Assembly: GCA_002693605.1 (NCBI GenBank)
Contig: NZQO01000043.1
Span: 1-23,621, forward strand
DNA from: Flavobacteriaceae bacterium
Lineage (GTDB): Bacteria > Bacteroidota > Bacteroidia > Flavobacteriales > Flavobacteriaceae
Reading direction: 5' to 3'
Length of the DNA stretch: 23,621 nt
In this document: in pieces, positions 15,325 to 23,325 of the stretch
Numbering within the stretch: position 1 is the first letter of the stretch
How the letters are laid out: each line of letters begins with the position of its first letter
Translations under genes and position numbers: made by a program
The notes under the pieces: generated by a model
What the model was told of the DNA's origin: nothing
Seen by the model: only the letters and a program-made list of their open reading frames with translations
Databases searched by the model: none

Positions 15325-15870
15325 ATGAAAATTTTCAATCCATGGCACATTGCCGTTGGCGCATTTATTTTGCTGTGTTCCAGCTGTGTTCGCGATACCG
15401 ATTTTGAACAGGCTGAAGCAATTGCCCTCATGCCGGTAGTGGAGCTTAATTTAATTTACTTCAACCTGGAAGCCTCTAGTTTTTACGATACTATTTCGGC
15501 GACACCCGTGCTCACCATTCGTGATACTACCGAAATCGATTTCCTGGACGACAGTACCTTACAGGAGTCGCTCAAGCGCGCAGAATTCTACTTTAAGTTT
15601 ACTAATAGTATTCCGCGCGAATTTCAGGTAGATTTCCAATTTCTCAGTGAGATGGATGACACCACGTACGTGGCCCAAACCCGGGTTGCTTCGGGCGCCA
15701 CGGCAAATCCGGTAATTACTGAGTTTGTCGAAGATGTAAATGAAGACGGCATTATACGGCTTACCCAGGCCAATAAGGTGGTTGTCTCGGTAACTATCCC
15801 TTCCTCTAATGAAAATTTGGAGGGCGAGCTGAACCTCCAATCTAAAACCACCTACTACCCCGAATACTAA
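15325..15870 (+). CDS. Lipoprotein of unknown function, first gene of a three-gene envelope operon
   Basis: 181 residues. The leader (HIAVGAFILLCSSC) ends in a lipobox with the lipidated Cys at 21 and VRDTDFEQAEAIALMPVVEL after it. The mature part has regular strand-like segments (AEFYFKFTNSIPREFQVDFQ, NKVVVSVTIPSSN) suggesting a beta-sandwich. I do not recognise the family. The DUF5723 outer-membrane gene starts four bases after its stop and a third exported protein follows that with overlapping stop and start, so the three are very likely one operon and may form one outer-membrane complex. A TACCTTTA box at 15263-15270 could be its -7 element. Confidence 0.85.
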   Translation: MKIFNPWHIAVGAFILLCSSCVRDTDFEQAEAIALMPVVELNLIYFNLEASSFYDTISATPVLTIRDTTEIDFLDDSTLQESLKRAEFYFKFTNSIPREFQVDFQFLSEMDDTTYVAQTRVASGATANPVITEFVEDVNEDGIIRLTQANKVVVSVTIPSSNENLEGELNLQSKTTYYPEY

Positions 15871-15874
15871 TACA

Positions 15875-17278
15875 ATGCGCATATTCTTCCTGTTCTTCTT
15901 TGCCCTTGGGGCCACGGTATCTTTTTCCCAAAACAAGCAATTGTTGTATGGTTTCGATGAGATTCCACAATCCTTGCTCTTAAATCCCGGCGCCAAGGTT
16001 TCCCAAAAGGGCCACATTGGCATTCCATTTCTCTCGCAAATCCATCTAAACGTGGGCACCTCGGGCGTTACGGTTTTTGATATTTTCGGTGAATCGAACG
16101 TAGACATCAATACCCGGATTCGCAATAAGATCTTCGAAATGAAGGACTCCGATTTCTTTACGGCCACCCAGCAATTAGATATCCTAAATTTTGGCTGGAA
16201 GTCTAAAAAGGACTATTATTTTTCGGGTGGGGTGTATCAGGAGTTCGATTTCATTAGTTACTTTCCGCGCGATCTCGCCATTCTGGCATGGGAGGGAAAC
16301 CGAGATTATATTGGCTACGAATTTGACCTTGGTCAAGTAAGCACCACGGGCGATGTGCTTACGGTCTATCATTTTGGGGCCAACAAGCAGGTTGGGAAAA
16401 AGTTAGCCGTAGGCGCCCGCGCCAAGCTCTATTCTAGTATCGCCAGTTTTCGAAGTGTGGACAACCGGGGTACATTCGTAACGCCATTGGGCGATGGCGA
16501 TGTGAACATCTATGAGCACACGTTAACCAACGTAAATGTGCAGGTTGAAACCTCTGGTATAGCCGATCTGGACGAAGGTTCAATTGCTTCCAAGACGGTG
16601 GGGCGAGCGTTACTGGGTGGCAACCTTGGGCTTGGGCTAGACCTCGGTGCCACCTACGATATCTCGGAGTCGTTTACCGCAAGTGCGAGTATCTTAGATT
16701 TGGGAATGGTTTTCCACACCAAGAATGTCGAGGCCTACCGTGCCACCGGCGATTATACGCTAGACGGCATCGAGCTTATTTTTCCTCCGTTTGCAGATAG
16801 CCAGGGCACCTTGCCGTACTATGACGATCTAGAAGACGAAATCGAGCGCGAAATACCCATCGATACGCTCACGGGACGGTACACCCAGCTACGCCCGGTA
16901 AAGTTGAACGCGAGCCTTCGGTATAACTTCGGAAATAGGGTGGGCCGCGGCGGGCCTTGCGATTGTCGTAACGGAGGCGCGGCCGAAATTACCGAGCAGG
17001 CCGTAGGGATACACCTCTTCGGAATGGACCGCCCCAAGAGAATGCAAACTGCCGCCACGGTATATTATTACCGAAGGCTGTGGGATTTCCTCAGTGCGAA
17101 GGCTACCTACACGATAGACCCGTACTCCAGCAGCAACGTTGGGCTTGGTATTTCGAGCCGCTTTGGAAAATTCAATTTTTACGTGGCGGCAGACAATTTA
17201 CTTCACTACGGAAATCTCGCCAAGGCAAATAACGTATCTTTACAGCTAGGTTTTAACATCATATTCGACGAAGAATGA
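15875..17278 (+). CDS. DUF5723 family outer-membrane beta-barrel candidate (PorP/SprF-like)
   Basis: 467 residues with a signal peptide RIFFLFFFALGATVSFSQ, cleaved near residue 19. The mature start, LLYGFDEIPQSLLLNPGAKV, is the DUF5723 hallmark of SprF/PorP-like barrels, and amphipathic strands alternate to the C-terminus (FNFYVAADNLLHYGN, NNVSLQLGFNIIFDEE). A CDC motif at 362-364 in GGPCDCRNGG is unusual in a barrel and could form a disulphide or bind metal in an extracellular or periplasmic loop. PorP/SprF proteins attach gliding and T9SS machinery to the outer membrane, but that role is not shown here. It lies four bases after the lipoprotein gene and overlaps the next start by four (ATGA). 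Confidence 0.88.
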   Translation: MRIFFLFFFALGATVSFSQNKQLLYGFDEIPQSLLLNPGAKVSQKGHIGIPFLSQIHLNVGTSGVTVFDIFGESNVDINTRIRNKIFEMKDSDFFTATQQLDILNFGWKSKKDYYFSGGVYQEFDFISYFPRDLAILAWEGNRDYIGYEFDLGQVSTTGDVLTVYHFGANKQVGKKLAVGARAKLYSSIASFRSVDNRGTFVTPLGDGDVNIYEHTLTNVNVQVETSGIADLDEGSIASKTVGRALLGGNLGLGLDLGATYDISESFTASASILDLGMVFHTKNVEAYRATGDYTLDGIELIFPPFADSQGTLPYYDDLEDEIEREIPIDTLTGRYTQLRPVKLNASLRYNFGNRVGRGGPCDCRNGGAAEITEQAVGIHLFGMDRPKRMQTAATVYYYRRLWDFLSAKATYTIDPYSSSNVGLGISSRFGKFNFYVAADNLLHYGNLAKANNVSLQLGFNIIFDEE

Positions 17279-18063
17279 AACATCGGCTCTTGGCATTAGT
17301 TTTTTTTGCTGCACTCACCGCTACGGCGCAGCATCCCCTGGAAAGATACGGGTACGTAACACTGTCCGAGAATTTTGATTTTCTGAATGAAGCCGACCAG
17401 TACCAGCTCAACTCCCTAACCAAGTACCTGCTCAACCAAAATGGGCTGAATGCCTATTTTGATTCCGAAGTACCCGATTTTAGGCGCTGCGATGGCCTTC
17501 GAACCATCGTGGAAGGTAAGCCTGGCTTTATCTATACCAAGATTACCATCGTTTTCAAGGATTGTAACGATATGGAGGTGTACCGAAGCGAGGAGGGAAG
17601 GAGTAAGTACAAGAATTTCAGAAGAGCCTACCACGATGCGCTGCGCAATGCCTTCGTGAGCATTGAAAACCTGGGCATTCAACAACAACCAGTTGCCAGC
17701 CTCAGTCAATCAGAAGCTCCTAACACGGTACGTTCAGAAAAACTGCCAATTCAAACGAAAATAGTAGGCGACGGTCAAGTAGCCGTGGCAACGGACTCGC
17801 AATTGCCTACCTCTAAGTTTTCGAGCTATACCTACAATGGCCAAGCGTATCTTCTTCGGAAAACTGCGGCTGGATATTCCTTGTATAGGGAAGATGCCTT
17901 AGCTGCCGACGGCCTGTTGTTAACCGGCACGCTATTCGCAGGTGATGCGTCGATTCGCTTTCAGGATTCCGAAGGAAATAAATTCGACGTAATTTTTGAT
18001 GCTTCCGAGAATTTCACCATCCGAAGACCCATTGGAGACGAGCGATACCTACGGGTGCGCTAA
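17275..18063 (+). CDS. Exported protein of unknown function, third gene of the envelope operon
   Basis: 262 residues with a signal peptide (KHRLLALVFFAALTATAQ) and no lipobox, so periplasmic or surface-exposed. The N-terminal domain (about 20-135) has two cysteines, C72 and C97, likely paired, in RRCDGLRT and VFKDCNDME; a low-complexity linker rich in Gln, Ser and Pro (about 136-180) leads to a strand-rich C-terminal part (YTYNGQAYLLRKTAAGYSLY, then [16 protein letters not shown]). I do not recognise a family. The start overlaps the DUF5723 stop by four bases, showing translational coupling. Its stop shares CTAA with the convergent rarA stop. Confidence 0.82.
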   Translation: MKHRLLALVFFAALTATAQHPLERYGYVTLSENFDFLNEADQYQLNSLTKYLLNQNGLNAYFDSEVPDFRRCDGLRTIVEGKPGFIYTKITIVFKDCNDMEVYRSEEGRSKYKNFRRAYHDALRNAFVSIENLGIQQQPVASLSQSEAPNTVRSEKLPIQTKIVGDGQVAVATDSQLPTSKFSSYTYNGQAYLLRKTAAGYSLYREDALAADGLLLTGTLFAGDASIRFQDSEGNKFDVIFDASENFTIRRPIGDERYLRVR

Positions 18064-19337
18064 AAATTGTACTTCTCTTTCCACAAATTTTTCAGGTACG
18101 CCCTAAACGAATTTTCCTTGGGGTTGTTTCCCGGTTTATAGAAGGTAGTTCCGGACAAATCTTTGGGCAAAAATTCGTGGGGCACAAAGTTCCCTTCGTA
18201 ATTATGGGCATATTGGTAGTTCTTGCCATAACCTATATCCTTCATAAGCTTCGTGGGTGCATTTCTAATAGAGAAGGGTACCGGCAGGTCGCCCGTTTGG
18301 CGAACCGTGCGTTGCGCCTCGTTAATGGCGGCGTAGCTCGCGTTGCTCTTGGCCGAAGTGGCCAGGTAAATGGTACATTGACTCAAGATAATTCGCGCTT
18401 CGGGATAGCCAATGGTGGTTACCGCCTGAAAGGTATTGTTGGCCATTATTAGGGCCGTAGGGTTCGCATTTCCGATATCTTCGGAAGCGAGAATTACCAA
18501 TCGCCTGGCAATGAACTTAACGTCCTCGCCTCCCTCTATCATACGTGCCAGCCAATATACCGCCGCGTTGGGGTCGCTGCCACGTATCGATTTTATAAAG
18601 GCCGAGATGATATCGTAGTGTTGTTCACCAGTCTTGTCGTACAATACCGTGTTCTTTTGAACCTTTTGCTGAACCATTTCATTGGAAATGGTGATATCCT
18701 TCGTGTTCTCGCTAAGTACCACAAGTTCCAGGATGTTTAGAAGCTTCCTCGCGTCACCTCCAGAAAGTCGAATGAGCGCCTCGGTATCGGTTAGCTGAAT
18801 GTTCTTTTGGCGCAGCAAGGTGTCTTCCTTGATAGCCCGGTGCAAAAGCGCCTCCAGATCCTGTTTGCTGAATGCATTGAGTACGTATACCTGACAGCGC
18901 GAAAGCAATGCCGGAATGACCTCAAAACTCGGGTTTTCGGTCGTGGCACCAATAAGGGTTACCCAGCCCTTTTCAACAGCGCCCAAAAGCGAATCCTGCT
19001 GCGACTTGCTGAATCGGTGAATCTCATCGATAAAGAGAATGGGACTTTTTGCCGAAAACAATGAATCGCTCTTCTTTGCTTTCTCAATTACCTGCCGTAC
19101 GGCCGCCACGCCACTATCTACCGCACTGAGCGTATAAAATGGCCTGCCCGAATGGTTGGCGATAATATTGGCCAAGGTTGTCTTGCCCGTTCCGGGTGGC
19201 CCCCAGAAGATCATAGAGGAAACCAAGCCCGCATCCAATTGCTTCGTTAAGGCGCCATTGGGTCCAATAAGGTGTTCCTGGCTTAGATAGTCGTTTAGGG
19301 AAGAGGGTCGTATGCGCTCGGCGAGGGGTGTGTTCAT
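18060..19337 (-). CDS. rarA: Replication-associated recombination protein A (MgsA/RarA AAA+ ATPase)
   Basis: 425 residues, the usual length. Walker [10 protein letters not shown] is at 46-54, Walker [14 protein letters not shown] starts at 103, the sensor segment [13 protein letters not shown] at 128-140, and an arginine finger in LLSRCQ at 145-150. The C-terminal tetramer domain contains [20 protein letters not shown] and the [18 protein letters not shown] patch, both typical of RarA. RarA is related to clamp loaders, acts at stalled replication forks and is cytoplasmic. The ATG at 19337 is served by a TAATTTTG box with a TTTC element 19 bases upstream. The 3' end meets the convergent gene with a four-base overlap. 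Confidence 0.97.
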   Translation of the reverse strand: MNTPLAERIRPSSLNDYLSQEHLIGPNGALTKQLDAGLVSSMIFWGPPGTGKTTLANIIANHSGRPFYTLSAVDSGVAAVRQVIEKAKKSDSLFSAKSPILFIDEIHRFSKSQQDSLLGAVEKGWVTLIGATTENPSFEVIPALLSRCQVYVLNAFSKQDLEALLHRAIKEDTLLRQKNIQLTDTEALIRLSGGDARKLLNILELVVLSENTKDITISNEMVQQKVQKNTVLYDKTGEQHYDIISAFIKSIRGSDPNAAVYWLARMIEGGEDVKFIARRLVILASEDIGNANPTALIMANNTFQAVTTIGYPEARIILSQCTIYLATSAKSNASYAAINEAQRTVRQTGDLPVPFSIRNAPTKLMKDIGYGKNYQYAHNYEGNFVPHEFLPKDLSGTTFYKPGNNPKENSFRAYLKNLWKEKYNF

Positions 19338-19342
19338 TGTGT

Positions 19343-19373
19343 CAAAATTACGATTTTTAGCGGCTCTGTGAAA
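19343..19373 (-). promoter_or_regulatory. rarA: Promoter of rarA (-33 and -7 elements)
   Basis: Minus strand: TTTC (19373-19370), 19-base spacer, then TAATTTTG (19350-19343), five bases before the ATG. Compared with the Bacteroidota TTTG-N19-TAnnTTTG form there is one mismatch in the -33 box. It is the best promoter in the window. Confidence 0.6.
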
Positions 19374-19427
19374 CTGACATTTTATCAGAATGCGTAACTT
19401 GGGTGTATAATTTGCGAGGTTTCAATT

Positions 19428-20189
19428 ATGAAGCAGAAAGGCCTTTATTTCTCCAGTGATGTTTTCCTATACCCAGTATTCTTGGTGTTGGCCCTATGGG
19501 TAGTATTTTGGATGGACGTTCGGTTGGGGTTCAACGGATCTGTTTTCGGAATTTTTCCGTTAAAAGTAGAGGGCTTGATAGGTATACTTACCGGACCGTT
19601 TATTCACGGCAGTTTAGAGCACCTCTTCAACAATTCGGTACCGCTCCTAGTGCTTGTCAGTGCCTTGTTTTACTTTTATAGAAACCATCGATGGAAGGTC
19701 CTGTTCTACGGGGTGCTCCTTACGGGGCTCCTCACGTGGCTTATTGGTAGGCCTGCTTGGCACATTGGTGCCAGTGGCATTGTGTATATGCTCGTGGCAT
19801 TTCTGTTCTTTAAGGGCATCCTTTCAAGGCAATACCAGCTCGTGGCCGTCTCCTTGATCGTCGTTTTCCTGTACGGGAGCTTATTGTGGTATCTGTTTCC
19901 CATTGATGAGAAGATCTCGTGGGAAGGGCATACCTCTGGATTCGTTGTCGGATTTGTATTTTCCTTCTTTTTCCGAAGTAATATCGTGGAGCGAAAGAAA
20001 TATGAGTGGGAGCGGCCCGATTATAATCCCGATGAAGATCTCTTTCTCCAGCATTTCGATGACGACGGAAATTTTATAGAACAGGTTGCCGAAACGGATA
20101 TACCCGTTGTGAACTCGGCTACTGAAACCCCCGTACGCATTCGCTACATTCTTAAGCGCAAATCGGATTTGGAAGAACCTTCCAACTAA
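19428..20189 (+). CDS. Rhomboid family intramembrane serine protease
   Basis: 253 residues with about six membrane helices between residues 12 and 183 and a cytoplasmic acidic tail (RPDYNPDEDLFLQHFDDDGN). Family residues are all present: HGSLEHLFNNS (60-70) with the oxyanion Asn69, the catalytic Ser116 in HIGASGIVY, and His168 in WEGHTSGFVVG. Rhomboids cleave membrane proteins inside or near the bilayer; the substrate is unknown. It is divergent from rarA with a 90-base gap that has only a poor promoter box on this strand, and it ends convergent with rlmB, sharing CTAA. Confidence 0.94.
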   Translation: MKQKGLYFSSDVFLYPVFLVLALWVVFWMDVRLGFNGSVFGIFPLKVEGLIGILTGPFIHGSLEHLFNNSVPLLVLVSALFYFYRNHRWKVLFYGVLLTGLLTWLIGRPAWHIGASGIVYMLVAFLFFKGILSRQYQLVAVSLIVVFLYGSLLWYLFPIDEKISWEGHTSGFVVGFVFSFFFRSNIVERKKYEWERPDYNPDEDLFLQHFDDDGNFIEQVAETDIPVVNSATETPVRIRYILKRKSDLEEPSN

Positions 20190-20923
20190 GCACCTCGTTG
20201 CCTTACTACTTCATATAGGACGGCGCCACAGGCGACCGATACGTTGAGCGAATTGATTTCCCCCAAAACAGGTAATGCGGCGCTCTCATCGACGATCGAT
20301 AAAATTGATTTTGACACGCCGGTCCCTTCAGAACCCATGACAATGGCCACTGGCTGCTTTAAATCGACCGAATAGATTGAGGTTTCCGTCTTCTCGGTTG
20401 CTGCTACGGTCTTTACGCCAGACCCTTGAAGGTAGTAAAGTACATCTTTTATGTGGTCTACCTTGCATATTGGAATATTGAAGATGGCTCCTGCAGATGC
20501 CTTGACGGTATCGCCGCTTACGGGTGCCCCGCCTTTTTTCTGAATGATTACGGCATCTACTCCCGTACATTCTGCCGTACGCAAGATGGCACCAAAGTTC
20601 CGAACGTCACTAATTTGGTCGAGGACCACGAATAGTGGTGTTTTTTTTGAGCTTAGAACCTTTTCGACGGTCTCTTCCAATTCGGCAAACGTTATGGGGG
20701 AGGTAAGGGCGACAATGCCTTGGTGATTTCCTCGAGTGAGCCGGTTTAACTTTTCGACAGGCACATGGTTAATCGATACGTTGAGGGCCTCTAGTTTTTT
20801 AAGCATATCTTCAATCTTATCGCTATTGATGTCTTTTTGGACATACACCTTGTCGATATCGGTTTCAGCTTTTATGGCTTCCAGAACTGGATAGATACCA
20901 AATATTGTGTGTTCTTTTTTCAT
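20186..20923 (-). CDS. rlmB: 23S rRNA 2'-O-ribose methyltransferase, TrmH/RlmB (SPOUT) family
   Basis: 245 residues from the ATG at 20923; the in-frame ATG at 20944 lies within the terminator stem and is rejected. The N-terminal substrate-binding part begins EHTIFGIYPVLEAI and includes NHQGIVAL; the SPOUT domain has motif 1 DQISDVRNFGAILRTAE, motif 2 VAIVMGSEGTGVS and motif 3 LGEINSLNVSVACGAVLYE, which bind S-adenosylmethionine in a knot. RlmB methylates G2251 of 23S rRNA; another TrmH-type target is possible. The start is just downstream of a strong terminator, so it has its own promoter, perhaps the TACTTTTA box at 20928-20935. Confidence 0.93.
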   Translation of the reverse strand: MKKEHTIFGIYPVLEAIKAETDIDKVYVQKDINSDKIEDMLKKLEALNVSINHVPVEKLNRLTRGNHQGIVALTSPITFAELEETVEKVLSSKKTPLFVVLDQISDVRNFGAILRTAECTGVDAVIIQKKGGAPVSGDTVKASAGAIFNIPICKVDHIKDVLYYLQGSGVKTVAATEKTETSIYSVDLKQPVAIVMGSEGTGVSKSILSIVDESAALPVLGEINSLNVSVACGAVLYEVVRQRGA

Positions 20924-20927
20924 AGGG

Positions 20928-20935
20928 TAAAAGTA
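20928..20935 (-). promoter_or_regulatory. rlmB: Candidate -7 box for rlmB
   Basis: Minus strand TACTTTTA, one base off TAnnTTTG, five bases before the rlmB ATG. It overlaps the T-rich tail after the Sus operon terminator. No -33 TTTG is visible because that place is taken by the hairpin. Confidence 0.35.
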
Positions 20936-20936
20936 A

Positions 20937-20966
20937 AAAACCATCCCGATACATCGGGATGGTTTT
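20937..20966 (-). terminator. Intrinsic terminator of the Sus operon
   Basis: On the minus strand AAAACCATCCCGA, loop TGTA, TCGGGATGGTTTT: a perfect 13-base stem followed by more T (TTTTTTACTTTT in total). It sits 34 bases after the stop of the last Sus-linked gene. The plus strand also has a U-like TTTT after its arm, so it may stop read-through in both directions, though no plus-strand gene runs into it. Confidence 0.9.
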
Positions 20967-21000
20967 GAAATAAATTATAAAACTATAATTTGTTTTCGGC

Positions 21001-21576
21001 TTATTCTTCAGGATTTTCGAATTCTACTTCCCAGTTAAAGGCTTGCAATAAGCCCGCTGCGCTAAGTAAAACGTTGTCCGTCATGCCACCGTTCCAACCA
21101 CCAGCATCGCTAGGATTGTCTGGGTCTGGCTCGATAAATCCAGGAGCAACTCCTTCGTAAACACGTCCGTCTTCAGTTATGGCAGTTCCGAAGAACTCAA
21201 AGCTATCTCCCTCCTGGAAAGTAGATACCGGTACGCCGAACAAGTTAGACATATCAGCAGCGGTAAAGCCTACGTCAAAAGGAAAAGAGTTAGTACTTCT
21301 AAAGGCAAGGGTGTCATTCGTGGCACCTGTGAAATCTCCCAATACGCGAACACTGTACGTGGCCACATTGTCGTTGGGATCTTCTACTAGTGCATTGAAA
21401 CTTGCAGTTGATGGCTCAGCGCCGGCTTCAAATACAGGCATTTCAACAAACTTCACGAAACCGCCGTTATCTAGATCGGGAATTCTCGCTTTGTCTTCAT
21501 CTTCGCAGCTCGTGAACGAAACCATCGCAACGATACCGGCCAAGATTGCAGAAGAAAATTTATTTAGGTTTTTCAT
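21001..21576 (-). CDS. Lipoprotein downstream of SusD, likely Sus accessory surface protein
   Basis: 191 residues. The leader ends FTSCEDED with the lipidated Cys at 24; the acidic residues after the Cys fit the lipoprotein export signal of Bacteroidota, so it is probably surface-exposed. A beta-rich body follows (GGFVKFVEMPVF, VATYSVRVLGDFTG), then a Pro/Asp/Gly-rich part (EPDPDNPSDAGGWNGGM) and a C-terminal NWEVEFENPEE. I do not recognise a named family; it holds the position of SusE/SusF-type proteins. It begins 24 bases after the susD stop and is followed by the operon terminator, so it is the last gene of the SusCD operon. Confidence 0.88.
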   Translation of the reverse strand: MKNLNKFSSAILAGIVAMVSFTSCEDEDKARIPDLDNGGFVKFVEMPVFEAGAEPSTASFNALVEDPNDNVATYSVRVLGDFTGATNDTLAFRSTNSFPFDVGFTAADMSNLFGVPVSTFQEGDSFEFFGTAITEDGRVYEGVAPGFIEPDPDNPSDAGGWNGGMTDNVLLSAAGLLQAFNWEVEFENPEE

Positions 21577-21600
21577 AATTTATCTGATTAAAATTTTTGA

Positions 21601-23244
21601 TTAGTCTATGAATCCGGCTGGATTGTTATCCCAGAACACTTGTGTGGTTAGGGGCTGCTGCTGAATGTTAGGGTTACCAACTGTTTCAGTAGATGGGTAT
21701 CTGAACGCTCTTGGGAACGGACCTGCAGGGTAAATAGGTGCCTGTAGTTCAGGTAGACCTGTTCTTCTGTAGTTGTTGTACGGCTCGATACCGTTACCCC
21801 AAGCTGCAAGCATATACTCGCGCATAATTACCGCTAGTTTAGCGTCTTCACCAGAAGCACTGTTGTACTCGGAAATAACACGTCCAACGTAAGCATCAAC
21901 TTCGGCCTGTGTGGCGGCGTAGTCTACACCGTCTGCAGAGTTTACAGTTGATAGGGTGGGGAAGTTCAACACTTTCTCCATGCTTAGGCGAATACCTTGC
22001 TCAAGTAGCGACGCAGGGCTTCCTCCGCCAGTACCTAATGTAAGGGCTGCTTCAGCCAATACGAAGTGAGTGAAAGAAGATAACCACATTGGCTCGATAC
22101 CGGCACCTTCCATTGTTTCAACAGCGCGTGCTTGCTCGAATTGGTTCTTGTCGAACGCACCACCGGCAGGATAGATACCGTAGGTAGAACGTCTTGTACC
22201 ATCATTCGGAATTCCTTCATCATCGGCGTGATCACGACCCCAGTAAAGGTTACCTACGTAGCAATATTCGTACACAGGGTTATCGGCGCAAGGCAAGTTA
22301 GAACCTGAAGGAGCATTATCGGTTTGACGATAGATGTAGTAACGTAGACGTGGATCCTCAACACCAGTTTCGATGAAAGGAGGTTGGTCATCACCAGCAT
22401 TCAAGAAATCTAAGAATTGGTTGCTCATGTACTCTCCAGCACCTGCGGCAAGATAGTTTTCTTGAAAACGTGGGTGACGGCTCTCTACAGGAGGTTGCGC
22501 AGTACCGTATTCAAACTGGAAATCCTCACCAACTGTGTTGATGAAATCCTGTGAGTTCAACACAGCGTTAATACCTGCAGTAGAACGGCTAGGTTGTACC
22601 AAACGAATGTTATTGAAAGCTCTAAGTTTCAAAGAGTTTGCCAGGGCAATCCATTGGGCAGGGTCGAATGCACCGTAGTACAAATCATTTGGTTCAATAA
22701 TAGAACCCGCACTTAGGTTTGCGATCGCTTGGTCAAGTAGTTCGATTTGAGCGTCGTAAACAGCACTACCGTCATCCAACGCTGGATTTGGGAACTCTTC
22801 TGGCATGTTAGCCTGCGAGTAAGGAACATCTCCTAGGTACTCTACAAGTAGCATATATGCCCAAGCTTCTAATGTTTGAGCCACACCTAGGTGGTTGGTA
22901 ATCTTGTCATCCTCGTCTCTCAAATCGTTAATCTGATTAAGAAGATCGATGTTGGAAAACATCTGGTACGACTGTTGCCACTCACCATTTAGGTTGTCAA
23001 CATCTACCAAACCATTATAAGTACTAAAAAGGTTGTCCATACGGATAAGCTCAGTACTCGTGGTGTTGTATCCAGAGAAGATACCTCTAAAGGTTAACTG
23101 GATGTCGTTAAGTACAAAGTTAGGATCTGCAGATTCTGCCGTAATGTTGTTAGGGCTCTCCAAGAGTTCCAACTCTGTAGTTTCACAACCTGTGAAGAAG
23201 GCCATAAGACCCGCAACTAAAGTTATTTTAAGAATATTTTTCAT
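21601..23244 (-). CDS. SusD/RagB-like nutrient-binding outer-membrane lipoprotein
   Basis: 547 residues. The leader ends AFFTGCETTELELLESPN with the lipidated Cys at 20. The N-terminal region with LTFRGIFSGYNTTSTELIRM and TPR-like helices (TLEAWAYMLLVEYLGDVPYS) is typical of the SusD-like subfamily annotated as nutrient-binding lipoprotein; the C-terminal part ends with NNYRRTGLPELQAPIYPAGP and VFWDNNPAGFID. SusD forms the lid of the SusC channel on the cell surface and binds the nutrient, usually a glycan but also peptides in some cases; no adjacent enzyme gene shows which. It starts 81 bases after the susC stop. The codons in this operon favour well-translated forms compared with neighbours, suggesting strong expression. 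Confidence 0.94.
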   Translation of the reverse strand: MKNILKITLVAGLMAFFTGCETTELELLESPNNITAESADPNFVLNDIQLTFRGIFSGYNTTSTELIRMDNLFSTYNGLVDVDNLNGEWQQSYQMFSNIDLLNQINDLRDEDDKITNHLGVAQTLEAWAYMLLVEYLGDVPYSQANMPEEFPNPALDDGSAVYDAQIELLDQAIANLSAGSIIEPNDLYYGAFDPAQWIALANSLKLRAFNNIRLVQPSRSTAGINAVLNSQDFINTVGEDFQFEYGTAQPPVESRHPRFQENYLAAGAGEYMSNQFLDFLNAGDDQPPFIETGVEDPRLRYYIYRQTDNAPSGSNLPCADNPVYEYCYVGNLYWGRDHADDEGIPNDGTRRSTYGIYPAGGAFDKNQFEQARAVETMEGAGIEPMWLSSFTHFVLAEAALTLGTGGGSPASLLEQGIRLSMEKVLNFPTLSTVNSADGVDYAATQAEVDAYVGRVISEYNSASGEDAKLAVIMREYMLAAWGNGIEPYNNYRRTGLPELQAPIYPAGPFPRAFRYPSTETVGNPNIQQQPLTTQVFWDNNPAGFID

Positions 23245-23325
23245 AATTATTATTTAATTTTTATTGTGTATTTATAAGTAAAACAGTTGAAATATCAATT
23301 TGCTACCTTGGAATACACTTTTTTT

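Noticed and set aside
15559..16167. Minus-strand open frame of 202 codons opposite the envelope operon
   Set aside because: It crosses the boundary of two well-supported plus-strand genes and has no recognisable domain.
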